Below the pieces are notes generated by a model. That model was given only the letters and a program-made list of their open reading frames with translations. It made no database searches and had not been told where the DNA came from. From Otis tarda (taxonomy: Eukaryota > Chordata > Aves > Otidiformes > Otididae): a stretch of DNA of 64,000 bases. A program made the position numbers and the translations under genes. The stretch covers positions 142,050,690-142,114,689 of the forward strand of contig CM048553.1 in NCBI GenBank assembly GCA_026413225.1. The letters are read 5' to 3'. This document shows, piece by piece, positions 52,211 through 64,000 of this stretch; the first letter of the stretch is position 1, and each line of letters begins with the position of its first letter.

Positions 52211-54954
52211 TTGCCTTGAGCAGTGGCTAGGACCTTTAAAAATACAGCAGAAATCTCATTCTGTTTGAAAAATGCAAGAAGGAGTCAGTGCTCTGCGATG
52301 CAAGGTTTTTTTAGGTTTTATTATGCTTCTAGCCTAAATTTGGATTGTCATTGCGCATCAACTCAACCAGATCAAGGTAGAGCACACGAAAGGCTTGACT
52401 GTTATTATTACTAGGCTAGAGGCATCAACAGCTCGTGTCTGTTTTTAATTTCTCTGGCTGTATACAGTTGTATGAGAAGTGACTCAAGGAGATCTCAGTC
52501 CTGTTTTTAGCCAGAGTCTTTCCTAAGGTGAAGCGCTCCGATTCCTCAGGAACTGCGGCTCTGCTCGTCCTTCTCCATGGACAAGGAGACTGTTGGAAGA
52601 GATCACCTCCTCCTCATGTGTGCAAGTGGGTGACATTTGCAAATTATACGAAGGCTGATGGGAGGTGTGAGGATCAATCTGGCCTCCCCAGAGGAAGGTG
52701 GAGTGTCACCAAGCCCATGTCCATCTCATTTTTTTTTCTCTTTGTGTCAGAGGATTTCAATTCCAAGTAAGCTGGCAGTCTCATGGTTGCAGTGTTTGGC
52801 AGAAGATAAGAGACGGGCTGCAGCCACCTTCCCCTGCTCTCGCCGGTCAGAAGGAACATACAGACTGTTTGTTCTTTTCTCACAGTGGATGAAACCATGG
52901 CAGGGCAGAGGCGCCGGGATGCTTAGCATTACATTGCCTGGCAACTTCACACACTCCTGAGGTAAAACCCAAGCTTTTGTAGACAGGGTTCGGTACACAG
53001 CTGACCAGTGAAAATGAGAGCATGAAATCACTGAGCAGAGGCGTGCAGCCCCGAGGTGACTCTCACACACCATTCCCTGCCCTTCTCCTGAGGAGGGATC
53101 TGTGCCTTTTCCTCCTGTTGCAGCTGCCTGCCTGACCACATCTTGGCCATCCCCATCTCCTGCGCCCATGCGATACCCCAAACCCTGCAAGTCTCAACCA
53201 GAGGGGACAGAGCTGGTCATTCTGCCAAGCAGGGCACATCCCTGTGCAACCTCAGCGGCACTCACAGGCTTCCCCAGTAACACTGCCTCTCAGACCTCCT
53301 GCCCTCCCGGTAAAGCATGCAGCAGTTCATCATCCTCCTCTCTCAGGTCAAATCAGTGCCTTTCTCAGTATCACTAAAGCAAGTTACGTCCATTCCAGCT
53401 GGAGATGAGGAACCTATTTTTAAAATATTTCTAATAAATAGCTCTTGAGCAAAAGTTGAATCAATTATTTTTCCCCTTGCAGGTGTTTTCAAGGCATCAA
53501 ATGATACAGGACACTATATTCAAGCCTAAATGAATGAAGTGAAGCCCCAGCCCTCACCAAGAATCATTGCCACACTGCTGGCAGGCAACTGCAGCTATAC
53601 ATGGAGTCAAATCCTCCAGATGCAAAGGTGAATGGCTTTTCTTGAATGGCAGGTGCCGCTCAGCTCGAATCTGCTCCTGTACTCCGTGCCCCAGTCCCTT
53701 GCTGGACTCCCCCCACTGGTGTAAGCTGGCAAACAAGCAGACCTCAGAGGGTGGTGGGTTGCATCGACCACCTCCCCCTGCCCTCCCCTCCTACCCCACC
53801 ACCCAGACTCTGGGAGGACTCATGTGCAGGTGGAGGGGCATGGACCACCATCATCTGAAACACGGCTGCCCCCTCCCTGTGCCCAGCTCAGCCCGGCTGG
53901 CTCCCCCCTGGGCGAGGACACCGAGACCCCCGTTCCCCACAGGAAGGCTGCACGCGGGGTGCTAGCACCTCCCCACCAAAGCTGCGGGGCTCCTGTAAAC
54001 CTCAGTTAAACTCACCTACAAGGAGCCAGTCGAGATTCCTCATGCACTGATGCATTGGCATCAAGTGAAGAATTGAATAAAGAAAATTTTAAAAATTTCA
54101 GCCCCTCTCCAATGTTGATATTTTAGGCACAATAGTTAGATTGGAAAGAACAGATGAGATAACGCCAAGAGAAATGGTTCAGAGGTTTCAGAGGCATTTA
54201 TCCTTGTTGCTGTGTTAAGAATGCCAAATGCAGTGAAAACCAGAGCATTAAGCCATAACTTTCCTTACAGAAGTGCTTTCAGTTTTAATCTCTGTCTTGG
54301 CTCCCTTTCTGAACCAATTAGTTCTGCTGCATTTGATAGCATTAGAATAATTTTTACAGAATTTTTTTAATCTTTTACTGCTCTATTTTAAATTGTTTTG
54401 TAGCTCCATGATTGTTTCAGAGCAGCAGCTGCTTTAGAAAATCATTACCATTATCAATAAACCCTTTGAACTTTGGGAGGAAGGGAGCAGGAGTACATAA
54501 TTAGAGAAGATAAGAACGATCTAGCATACTTTTCCAGGAAACAACGCGCACGATGCTTCAGCTGTAATCTGTTCTTAAAGCAAAGCTATATGTTCCCACA
54601 GAAACAAACTCATGCTGTGGCACTAAACTTCAGGAGCCCTGGGATCTCCTTCCCCACAGCAGCCCCCTCCGAGTAAGCGCAATACAGAAACAGACCCAAA
54701 CTCCCTCTTTCTACAAACAGACCCAAATAACATTTCATTTTTTCAATTACCGCGGTGCTGCTCGTGCTGCAGTTCTTTTTTTAGTTATTCTAACCGCTCT
54801 CAACCCACAACAGAGAGAGAAAAAAAAAAAGAAAGCAAAACCCAAGCTGCTGTATGTGCGCTTGTGAGAAAAAGGGTAAAAGCCTGTGTTGCTGTCTTGG
54901 CATATTTCAGATAATTTTTCAGGAAGCCCTTGATCCTTTCCTCTGTAAACACTA
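52211..54954. other. Non-coding stretch, no gene seen
   Basis: The 53.1-54.0 kb part is C-rich with scattered CpG; 54.05-54.48 kb is AT-rich. No gene, RNA or transposon recognised. Confidence 0.4.
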
Positions 54955-55035
54955 TAGGGTCGGGAGCGCCGCGTGCCCCGGGAGAGGGACGGAAAGCCCG
55001 GGGAGTGTGTGGGGTGCGGGGACTCCGTGTGAACA
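54955..55035. promoter_or_regulatory. Small CpG-rich patch
   Basis: TCGGGAGCGCCGCGTGCCCC, then GGGAGAGGGACGGAAAGCCC and GGTGCGGGGACTCCG, in otherwise CpG-poor surroundings. About 80 bases is short for a CpG island. It lies about 0.6 kb from the better candidate at 55.5-55.85 kb and may belong to the same regulatory region. Confidence 0.3.
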
Positions 55036-55618
55036 AAGATGATTTAAAGCGTCCAACTTTGGGAGCTGGCTTCTGAGCTGCTCCTAGCTGCATTGGCTGC
55101 TGGCTGCCCCCTCCCTGAACAAACCTGGGTACAAACCTGCCTGAATTGGGTAGCGTTAAAAAAATTACAAGTTCCAACAGAGGTATAAGGCTGTAGCGAT
55201 GCCCAAACCCACACAATACCTGAACATCATTTCTTTTAACTCCCGAATGCATTAGCCTAGGATTACTCGTGTTCATTTATATTCCTAAAGTGCCAAACGA
55301 GAACAATATCATTTTATTCTCCTTTCATGGATCATTAATCTAAATTTAACTCTGCTTTGCAGTCTGCACACAGAATTAGTAACTGGAAGCTGCTTTGCAT
55401 TTATCTGATAGTGCCGGGCTTGTTCATCAAGGCAAACTTCCAGCCAAAACAAACAAGTGAAAAAAATATCAGTCATGATAAGCTGCTTTCTATTCTATTC
55501 TTTTTTAAAGGAAAGAAAAAAAAGATACCTGATGAGAACATAAAGCAAATGGTTACCTCACACTGCAGAAATGCAAGTTTTTAATAGTCCATGCTCTGGC
55601 AGCCCCTGAGAAACAGCA

Positions 55619-55638
55619 GCGGCGGCGGCGGCGGCGGG
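55619..55638. repeat. (CGG)n trinucleotide tract
   Basis: Six CGG units preceded by two CAG units on the plus strand; (CCG)6 CTG CTG on the minus strand. Tracts like this are typical of 5' UTRs near CpG promoters and are length-variable. Confidence 0.9.
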
Positions 55639-55711
55639 GATAAATCCAGCATCCACCAGGTTCTCACAAGGCTTTGGCTGCGCGGCCCAAACCGCAGGCT
55701 CTGCCTCCAGC

Positions 55712-55719
55712 TGACGTCA
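55712..55719. promoter_or_regulatory. Palindromic CRE (TGACGTCA)
   Basis: An exact full-length cAMP response element, the site bound by CREB/ATF dimers. It contains a CpG and lies 74 bases from the (CCG)6 tract. Confidence 0.6.
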
Positions 55720-55761
55720 AGGCGGCTGTCACATGGCCCAGCGCAAGCCCAGGGAGCACTG

Positions 55762-55775
55762 GTTGTCCTGGCAAC
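55762..55775. promoter_or_regulatory. RFX X-box-like inverted repeat
   Basis: GTTGTCCTGGCAAC matches GTNRCC(N2)RGYAAC at all but one position. RFX factors bind such sites in neuronal and ciliary gene promoters. Confidence 0.45.
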
Positions 55776-55840
55776 CCCAGCACTGCTCCGAAATTATTTC
55801 AATAGGTCATCTGTCATACTGCGCGCACATTGGAACCATC

Positions 55841-57805
55841 ACGGGTGCCTGGATGACCCAAACGCCACGGGCTGGCTGGAGCTGGCTGCGCCAGGGGGTT
55901 GGTCCCATCACCGATGCTCTCTTAACCCTGTCCCTGTAAGAAAATGCACCTCCCTCTTCCTCTTCCTCATACATCTGCCTCTGGCAGAAAAAAAACCCTT
56001 ATACACCTGGTTTGCCCAAGCCGAGGGGCGAAAGCACTGCCCTCTGTGTGTACTGATGATGTGCAGCCGGGCACCACTCAACTGAGACCCCTAAAATTAG
56101 GGTCTTTCAAAATGACAGGCATCTGAGGTTTTATTCATAGCCACAGAGACACACGTTTGGTCGCCAGCTTCTCTGCCCAGATTCGGGGCGAGGCAGCTGT
56201 GGGCTTTGCCAAAACAATGCAGGGCAGCAGCCATGCGGGGATGTGGGGCCAGCTCCCAGACATGCATGGCCAGCTCGCCAGCAACGTCCCTGAGCCTTGG
56301 CCACCAGTCCCTCCGGCTCGCTTGCCCACTATGCTTCTCCTGCTGCTCCCCCTAAGACATCTCAGGAAGGGGGGCGAAGCAGTCCCTGCCACCACCTGGC
56401 TTGGACTCACCTCCGCAGCCTTATCCTGCAGGCAGAGACACGACACCAGTGTCTCAGATTTCCTTGCAACTCTAGCTAAAATACACACCTTCCCCCAAAT
56501 TTCTTTTTTTTCTCTCTCCACATCACCTTACCAGAGCCCTGCAGCGCATGCACACACCAGGGGCAGGACCTGCGAGAGGCTGGGAGGAGGGAGAGACAGA
56601 CACCTGCAAGAAGCAGGGAGGAAAGGCGAAGTGTTAGCAACAAGAAAATACTCCTGTGCTGATCCGAGTATGGTGGTTACAGACTGGTGCCCAGGATACG
56701 AAATACCAGGAGTGAATGGCAATAGATGGCTGTGGTGAAAGTGGAAGCGGATGTGAAGCTGCATGGGATCTGCAAACACAAGCATGGGGGCATCCTCAGA
56801 TGAAGCTGGCTTCAGCCCCTTTGCAGCAGGCAAAAGAGAAAACATTAAAAATTAAAAGGGATGGGGCATAAAAGGGTGCTGGGGGACCCTTCCCACCATC
56901 CAAGGAACAGGGACGATGGTGGGGACGTGGAACTGGTGGGAAGTGGGGGGACCACTGAGCCCCATCTCTGTCCTCTGTATCCCTCTCCTGGGTGCAAGAG
57001 CAGTGGGCACTTGTGATACTTAGCTCAACATGAACAACAGCCAAGGCTGGTCTATGTAGCATTTAGTGAGACACGTGTCTCTCTCTCCAGTACAGCTTAT
57101 AAACCACCTCTCCAAAACGTCTGCTGTGCTGGGGCTTCCCATGGCAGGTCATATTAGGGGGCAAAGCCCTCTGGGATGGTGAGCTGCCCCCCTGGCAGTT
57201 AAGAGGGCTCAGAGTGTTATTACAATAGAATAAGGCAGCCCCCACTGTCTAAAATTCATGCCTTAAAAATAGAATATTCACAATTTTCTGGGAAACCTGT
57301 GGCCACTTAACAGAAGAAGGATAATGCAATGAATTTTACAAACCCCACTGATTATTACTACATGAATTAGATATAATCACACATATTAATACAGAATAGA
57401 AGGCTGAGACTTCATGTCAACACCCACCAGTGAAATTGTACCATAACATACAGATGTATTTTTTCACTTAATGGCAACGTTGTACAATACAACAGAAAGT
57501 TAGGGATTGCCGTTTAGAAGGACAACCCTCAACGCTGCATGGTGCATTACTTTCTATTGGTCTGTCAAAAATGTGTGCACTTGGGGGAGATTTTAATGTT
57601 TTTGATCCTTTTAAAGGCCCTTTCACAAAAGCAGACAATACAACACATGCATTTTAATGGTCATAAAACGTGTTGGTAGCATTTTGCTGATTCTCTAAAG
57701 GGCTGGTGGAGGTGTCTGGGCAGGCTCCCCTTCCCAAGATCCCCACAGCAGCCGCCTGGGGACCCACACCCTCTCTGCTCCCACCAAAGTTGGGAGCAAG
57801 TTGGG
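55841..57805. other. Non-coding stretch, no gene seen
   Basis: GC-moderate sequence with several frames open for over 100 codons and no family features. No repeat recognised. Confidence 0.4.
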
Positions 57806-57807
57806 AG

Positions 57808-58092
57808 TTGTTGCAATAGGACGAGGGGTGATGGCTTTAAAATAGAGGGGGGTAGATTTAGATTGGAAATTAGGAAAAAATTGTTTACGATGTGAGTTAT
57901 AGAACACTGGAACAGGTTGCCCAGAAAGGTGGTGGAAGCCCCATCCCTGGAAATGTTCAAGGCCAGGCTGGATGAGGCTCTGAGCAACCTGATCTAGTCA
58001 GGGATGTCCCTGCTCCTTGCAGGGGGGTTGGACTAGATGACCTTTGAAGGTCCCTTCCAACCCTAACTATTCTATGATTCTATGATTCTATG
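57808..58092 (+). mobile_element. CR1 LINE, 5'-truncated 3' end with three terminal repeats
   Basis: Begins near GTTGCAATAGGACGAGGGGT and continues through GCCCCATCCCTGGAAATGTT and GGTTGGACTAGATGACCTTT. It ends in ATTCTATGATTCTATGATTC TATG, three perfect 8-mers. The end of ORF2 has indels. It is oriented opposite to NCALD. Confidence 0.95.
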
Positions 58093-59481
58093 AAAGTCCC
58101 ATCCTCCACACCTATAGACACACAGGTGTGTAGGGCACTTCTGTCCTCCAGCATAAAAATAACTTCTTCACTCTCCTTTACAGGATATTTCTGTTGTAGG
58201 GCAAGAGCCTGGAGGAGTTTTTTAGCCATGCACTGTGTTTATAAGGATGTACTAATTATACATTGTGAAGGTTATAATTATCAGACAGTTGAAAGATACT
58301 AAATGAAAAAAAAATGGCCAGTGCTCTGGAAAATATATGCTAATGGCTGCCTAAAGTGTGCTGTTCCTGGTTCCCAGGGCTCGGCAAAGGTCCCACTGTG
58401 CCTCCGCATTGATGGCAGCTGGGGATGACTCCTCCATGGGGAGATTTTCAGTATTTCCGACTGAAATCTCTACTTCTTCCCAGCACTTGTTGTAACCCGC
58501 AAAGCTTTCCAGGACTTGGGGTAAGGGAGACCTTTACACCATGCAGGCGGACACAGAAATGAAAGCAAACAGCATCGGTCCCTGGGAGACCCAAAGAATA
58601 CTGCTAAAAGTAGCAGAAAAGCCTATATTCCCTGAATTAGCTTATTTTTTCCATGATAAAACCCCCAGTATCAAAGCTGTCTCTTCTGTAGTGTCAATCA
58701 ACCAAGTGAGTGCAAAGCAATGAGACACGGGCGCTGACTGGAAAAATACATAAAAGATATTTAAAGGCTGAAGTCTGCTGAGAAATAAATGCACTACATC
58801 CACCTGGGACCATGGTAGAAAGAGTCACACTCCTCCTCCCACTACAGGGACAAAGATGCCTCACAGTGCAAGGCATGTGTCCCGTGTTTGGGATCCCCTC
58901 CCTTGCTCCCACCCCTCCAAATCTGGGGCCCACGGTGGACACTACCAGTGGACATGAGTTGGCTCCCTCATCCTCAGCACGATGGACAGTTTGCCAGAGC
59001 TTCACTGACTGCAATAATAGGCACTATACATCACAATACACACATAGATGTCTATAATACCTAAAACCACCTATAACACACATGTATTGGGACCTATGTA
59101 GTGACTTACTTACACACAGATACAGCGCTACGAGGTAGGACACAATCCAGCTTTTCCTCTCGTACTTCTTTTGGCTCTGCAGAGCTAACAATAGATAACA
59201 TTTGTTTTCCTGTAAAATGGAAGACACGCAAGGAGGAGAAACTCTATATGGGTTGATCTTTGAACCCACAAATGACTAGATCTTCCCTGGTGTCAATCCT
59301 CTTTCTCAGAAAGGAGCCACATCCGTGTAAGCAGCTGAGAATCCATTCTTGGCTTTCCTCTTACCAGAACAACACTTAGGAAAGTGCTTCATCTTGCAAT
59401 CTTCTTTCAAAGATCCATGACTTTTTAAACTCTTTTCAAAAATAAAAGGAAGAAAAGAAGCAAGTAGGCATGATTTTAATG

Positions 59482-59485
<4 letters not shown>
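58093..59485. other. Non-coding stretch, no gene seen
   Basis: No gene, RNA or transposon recognised. Confidence 0.4.

Positions 59486-59521
<36 letters not shown>
59486..59521. repeat. (TA)n microsatellite
   Basis: Eighteen uninterrupted TA units. A perfect run of this length is expected to be polymorphic and can extrude as a cruciform. Confidence 0.95.
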
Positions 59522-59523
<2 letters not shown>

Positions 59524-62500
59524 CCAAACTGCATATGTTTTGCTGGCATCTGCAGCTTGCTGTTTGAAAGAGTGGCTAATGTTTCCATTGGCATCAGTAA
59601 TATAGATAAAAAAGAGACAGAAACAGGCCTCAGCAAAACATTGTTATGTTGACTTTCGCTCTTGTAGAAAAACAGTGTGGAAAAAAAACAAACCCACAGG
59701 AAAAGACATTTTCATTTTGATACAGCTGACATGGCACTACCGGCACAGAGGCAGCTGAAATAAAAGCACGAAGGAAAAGTGGTTCAGTTCACCCCATTCA
59801 CTGACAGTGGCCTAGTGAAAGAATTATTGTTCAAGCCAAATCAGGTGGAAGATGGTTTCCCAGGAATGCAGCACTGTAAGAAAATCCTACGTGCTCCATA
59901 TATCTGTCATGGCTTTTTAGTGCCACTAATCCCTGCTCCCAGGGAGGGTGAACGATTCCGTATTTGGGTTCTCATACAGCACCACCGGCTTTGGGGATTC
60001 CCCCAGCACCCTTCCTAGCAGTGAGAAGAGCCATGGGACCAGAGCACTGGGAGGTTGTGGGCATCGGCAGGCAGGACCCACTCCTGGACAAAGACGACTG
60101 ATGAGTGCTGCTGGGGGGTGGTGGAGAGCTCTTGCATCACGAGTTGCCTTTTTATTATATGTTTTAGAGAAAGGTCACTTGGTCTGCAACAATTTTTCTG
60201 ACATCTGAGCCTAAATAATGCCATTGTCTATCTTTAGGCAGTATTATGTTGATTTCTCAGGACAGGGGGACACCTCCTGAGATATAAGCAAACAACTTCT
60301 AACATGTTTTTTTTAAACTTTTACTTGCCCCTGCCTCCTCATAGGAGCTTGTCACTTTTGAGGCTGGTGCATCCCTTCTGCATCTCCCCCCTACATTGAT
60401 GTCCCCGTGTCTTCTCCTCTCCTTGTCTGGTCTCCAAGTCTGACTCCTTGCCCTCACTCTGCACTACTTGTTGGTTATATAGAAAGCATCCTGAAACACA
60501 GGTAGGATGAAACTCATTTTCTGCCACCTTTCACATCTTCCAGGACTACATCAACTTTGGCGGCTAAAAGGAGCCAGTGCTCATTCCCTGGCCCAGAAAC
60601 CTGGTGTCATAGCACTGCTGGTACCAGTGGCACTGAGTATTTCCCCCAACAGGGTGGCCTTATCACCTCCTACCTGTTGGGAAGGGACCTCGAATTTCTG
60701 CCATCTCCCCAACCACAGCCACGAGAACGAGAGAAGTTGAGGTTGGCCACCATATCAAACATTTGGCCTCTGGGCTGTGTGCTGTCGGGAATCACCCTTG
60801 CAGGGATCCCACCTTGCTGGCACTGAAGCACCAGGATACAAGCTCAAAAACTTAAGAGAGCAAAGGAAAACTGAAATACTCTTAGCTGCAAAAAAAAAAA
60901 ATCCCATCATCTAGCAGTCATGATCAGTACCTCCTAAGGGACCAGCCAGAAGACTTACTTTGTGGCTGGCTGTGGATGCTTTCCATCAATTGATGCACTT
61001 GAGTTGTGTGCACTTATCTGGGGGCCAAACTGAGAGAAAACAGGGAAGAGTAATTTGGATCAAACGAGAATTGATTACTTGGCAACATGCAGGGGAAAAA
61101 AAAGCGCACTTTGGATCAAAGAAAGTGTTTGGGGCACTTTTAAAACAAGCCAAGGTTATTGGGAAATAAAGGTCTTCATCTGCAGTGGGACTTCAGGACT
61201 TCAGCAAAGACCTGTGTGGGCAGGAGAAATCACCATTGCTTGCCCTGCTGATGGTCACCCTCCCTTCTCCTTAGGAACTGCTCAGCTGGGAAGCAGAGCA
61301 CACCCCTCTCCTCTCAAACTCTGCTATTTGCACAGCTTAACCTAACCTGACTCATTTGGACTGAGTTTGCTGATTGCTTCCAATGCCTGAAAGCAGCACT
61401 TTCTGGAGGATAATTGATTTACCAAGTTTTCCCCCAGACCGAAATAATATTTCAAGGAGTGAGTTACCCCCTGAGCCCTCTTGCCAGGATCTCTGTGATC
61501 TCACAATAACATTTTCTAATTGTCTGGCTCTTCTGCATCTCCTTCTTGCTGCGTGGAAGTCACATCTGAGCCGCAGACATATTAAGATCCTGACCCAAAG
61601 CCATCTAAGCACATGGATAACCTTACACTGGCTGGGATGTTACACGTGTGCTTAAGCATTTGCTGGATGAAAGCCCAAGTGCCTGACAGCATTGTGGAAA
61701 CCAACCATGCACATAGTGATAGTGAGCGCAGAAAAACAAAGAAACAAGATAGAAATATCCTTTTGCTCCTAAATAAATCTTTCCCCAATAAGGAGAAAGG
61801 AACAGAAATCTGTAACAGGAATTCAGTCAGCCGTATTTTAGTCCCACCTATATTGAAAAGGAACATTTCCAATTTTCCAGAAACTCTTTGCAGTGTTTAT
61901 CACATTTGGCAAATTTCAAACGTTTTTTTTTTTTCCTTATTTTTCTTTTCTTGTTCTTGCACTCCCTCTTTTTCTTCCCCTTCCTTGAGCTACTGCCATC
62001 CACTTCTTTGTAGCTTATCTTATCTGAGTAGCTGCTAGTATTTAATTTGTAATAACAAATCACTAGCCTTCACCCTCACATGGAAATGCTATATGACACT
62101 CACATTATATATACCAGTGTGTGAGTAGCCTGATTTATTAAAAGACGAATTCCAGCACACCTTTGACATGGTGTTTCACTGTCCGTGCTCAGAAACAAGA
62201 GCATCACGTTGTCCTTCCTTTGTGGAGATGCTGTAGTCCCAGCTGAACACCTCCCATGGCTCTGAGGCACTGGGAGGCAGGTCAGCCCTTGGCACTGCAG
62301 ATCTGTCTTCCTCTGCAGTGGACGGTGGTGTTTTGCAGTCTCCCCCTGGGGAGCCCGGCTGGTGCCTGTGTGCACATCCCTGCAAAGCAGGATGCTTCCC
62401 ATACCCTGTCCCCAAAACAACCCCAGGGTGAGGGGCTTCAGGCTGTGCTGCTCGCTGCCTGTCCTCTCCTCGCCCAGCCCCAGCTTGCCACCCAGCCGTT

Positions 62501-64000
62501 GTCTGGCCACGGGGAAAATCTCACCTAGGCTGGATCTGGACACAATAAACAACTGTCTCTGCTTCATTTCCTTGCCAGTCCTGATCAGGACATCTCTGTG
62601 TCCCTCCAAACCACCCAGCATCTCTCTAGCACCTAATCTTGATGCTAGATGGGTAGAATGTAAATCACCAGGCTTTGCCGGACTTTTTATCAGTGGGCAG
62701 GCAAGATTTGGAGCAGAACAAAAAGGTCAGCTCAGAAGAATGCCCTGGAGTTTTGCTCTCAAGTGAGGAACTTGCTGTCCTTGCACGTTTCTGGCAGGCA
62801 CTTTGTTAACTTCTTCCTCGGCAGATAATAGAGAGAGGTTTCCCAGTGCCAGTAGCTGCTGAAGAGATAGCAATGAAAGCGTTTTTGGCATCTGTTTTCC
62901 GGCTTACACCAGGCATCTTTGCCCTTTCCTTGATAACATGCACTTTTCCCCTTTCTCCCTTTGATACCCAAAAGGTAAGTGGTGATAAATTTGTCATACA
63001 TTTTCTAAACACAGGAGTAGGAGCCGGAGAGGGTATTGCGCTGGGATGCGGAGAATCCTTTCTGCTTCAGCACCAGCTTTGCCAAGTCGACGAGGAGGAC
63101 CCACCCATGCCTGAGCACCGACTCCAGCAGCAGCGTCTGACTGCATCCCCTTGACAGCCCACTCCTCACTTTTGCCTTTTCCAGCACCCACAGCTGCCGT
63201 CTCTCCATCCCCAGAGCCCACACTCCCTCCCCACAGATGGTGACAAACACGGAGTCTGTTAGGACCCCAGACACTAAGTCAAATGTTTTAGGCCTTTCCA
63301 GGCTCTGGTTGGTGCTTTGATTGCTCTCCTGAATGCTCTTCCTTGAAACTAGACCTGGAGTTACGGTTTGTTGTCCCCGCACACCGGCTCATAAAAGCAA
63401 TGCTGCACGTAAGGCAACTTCATGGCTGGATCCCACCCGGTAAACAGGCAGGCGTGTGCTGGCCATGGTCTGAGCCAGGCAGTGGTGTGTGTCAATCTGA
63501 ACACAAAGGCACGCTCCCACAAATCAACCCAACTTATCAGTCCTTCTGTTAACTTAGTTGGCCCCGGGGATCCCCACACACGATGTTTTGCAGGCAGATA
63601 TGACCTCACTCTGCCCCTGGTTCAAACTGACTGGAAATCATGAGTATGGGAAAAAAACCCAACACCAAAACCTAGTAAAGAAGGTAACCATGCTCAGACA
63701 ATGTTTGGTTGCTGTAGAGGACAAGCAAGACAGAGCCAACAGCTGCCTGCCAAAACCATGTAGAAATAACCCAAGAATAAACGAAAGCAAGCTAGAACAG
63801 CCAGATTCTGTGAGATCCAGTTACTGATATCTGCTGCAGTTACTGCTCTCATCTGCCTTTAATAGGAACTAATGAGTGTGTCATCCTTCGAGTGACAGGC
63901 CTCATGGCGTGGAGTACCTTTCTGTTCTTTGCTGAGATGACCCTGCCCAGCCGCAACAGATGTCCCCAGACTCCCCCATAGCAAGTGAAAACTGAGGCTG
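59522..64000. other. Non-coding stretch to the window end, no gene seen
   Basis: Short frames only. An A12 run lies near 60,890 and a T-rich tract near 61,922-61,970. I could not identify NCALD non-coding exons or the start of a neighbouring gene. Confidence 0.4.

Larger units (their letters stand above)
55529..55840 (-). promoter_or_regulatory. NCALD: Candidate alternative NCALD promoter and non-coding first exon
   Basis: Read on the minus strand, in order: CCAAT (55,833-55,829), an RFX X-box-like GTTGCCAGGACAAC (55,775-55,762), a full palindromic CRE TGACGTCA (55,719-55,712), a (CCG)6 tract (55,638-55,621), then donors GAG|GTAACC (exon end 55,557) and CAG|GTATCT (exon end 55,529). No TATA box. 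The spacing suits a TATA-less CpG promoter with a short 5' exon pointing towards NCALD. NCALD needs an upstream 5' exon, because its ATG exon begins at a splice acceptor. Exon use is inferred; the motifs are seen. Confidence 0.4.

Noticed and set aside
55591-56085. 164-codon frame with a glycine run
   Set aside because: The glycines come from the (CGG)n tract read in frame. No family features and no Kozak or splice support.
59306-59652. Frames with YIYIYI runs
   Set aside because: They are translations of the (TA)n microsatellite at 59,486-59,521.
60888-60902. A12 run as the tail of a processed retrocopy
   Set aside because: No recognisable coding or RNA sequence precedes it and no flanking target-site duplication was found.

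Overview
This is vertebrate nuclear DNA, almost certainly from a bird. Seven clear copies, plus relics, of the CR1 LINE carry the avian-type 3' end, with tandem ATTCTATG-like 8-mers as terminal repeats. I saw no Alu, B1 or L1-like sequence. The species cannot be read from the window.

The only gene I can establish is NCALD (neurocalcin delta), on the minus strand. All three protein-coding exons lie between 3,714 and 12,570. With canonical splice sites they join into exactly 194 codons (193 residues plus stop). The product is a neuronal calcium sensor with an N-terminal myristoylation signal, a degenerate first EF-hand and three intact EF-hand loops. The 3' UTR runs left from 3,713 and its end is not fixed. 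The 5' UTR begins 19 bases before the ATG at a clear splice acceptor, so at least one further non-coding exon must lie to the right, inside or beyond the window.

Layout. 1-1,870: downstream flank with no recognisable gene. 1,871-3,713: probable 3' UTR. 3,714-12,589: coding exons separated by a 296-bp intron and a 7,979-bp intron that holds three CR1 insertions. 12,590-64,000: long non-coding sequence, most simply the 5' UTR intron(s) of NCALD. It contains five further CR1 insertions of differing age, an ancient CR1 relic (39.7-40.5 kb), an L2/MIR-like relic (43.85 kb), a tRNA-like relic (33.2 kb), microsatellites and short local duplications. The best regulatory candidate is a CpG-rich segment at 55.5-55.85 kb. 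Read on the minus strand it shows CCAAT, X-box-like and palindromic CRE motifs, then a (CCG)6 tract and usable splice donors, as an alternative NCALD promoter and first exon would.

I found no new multi-gene system. The observations most worth checking are the candidate promoter with its poly-proline upstream ORF, the scrambled CR1 at 30.9-31.26 kb (a 3' tail followed by an open piece of reverse transcriptase), and an unidentified coding-like stretch on the minus strand near 18.3-18.7 kb.
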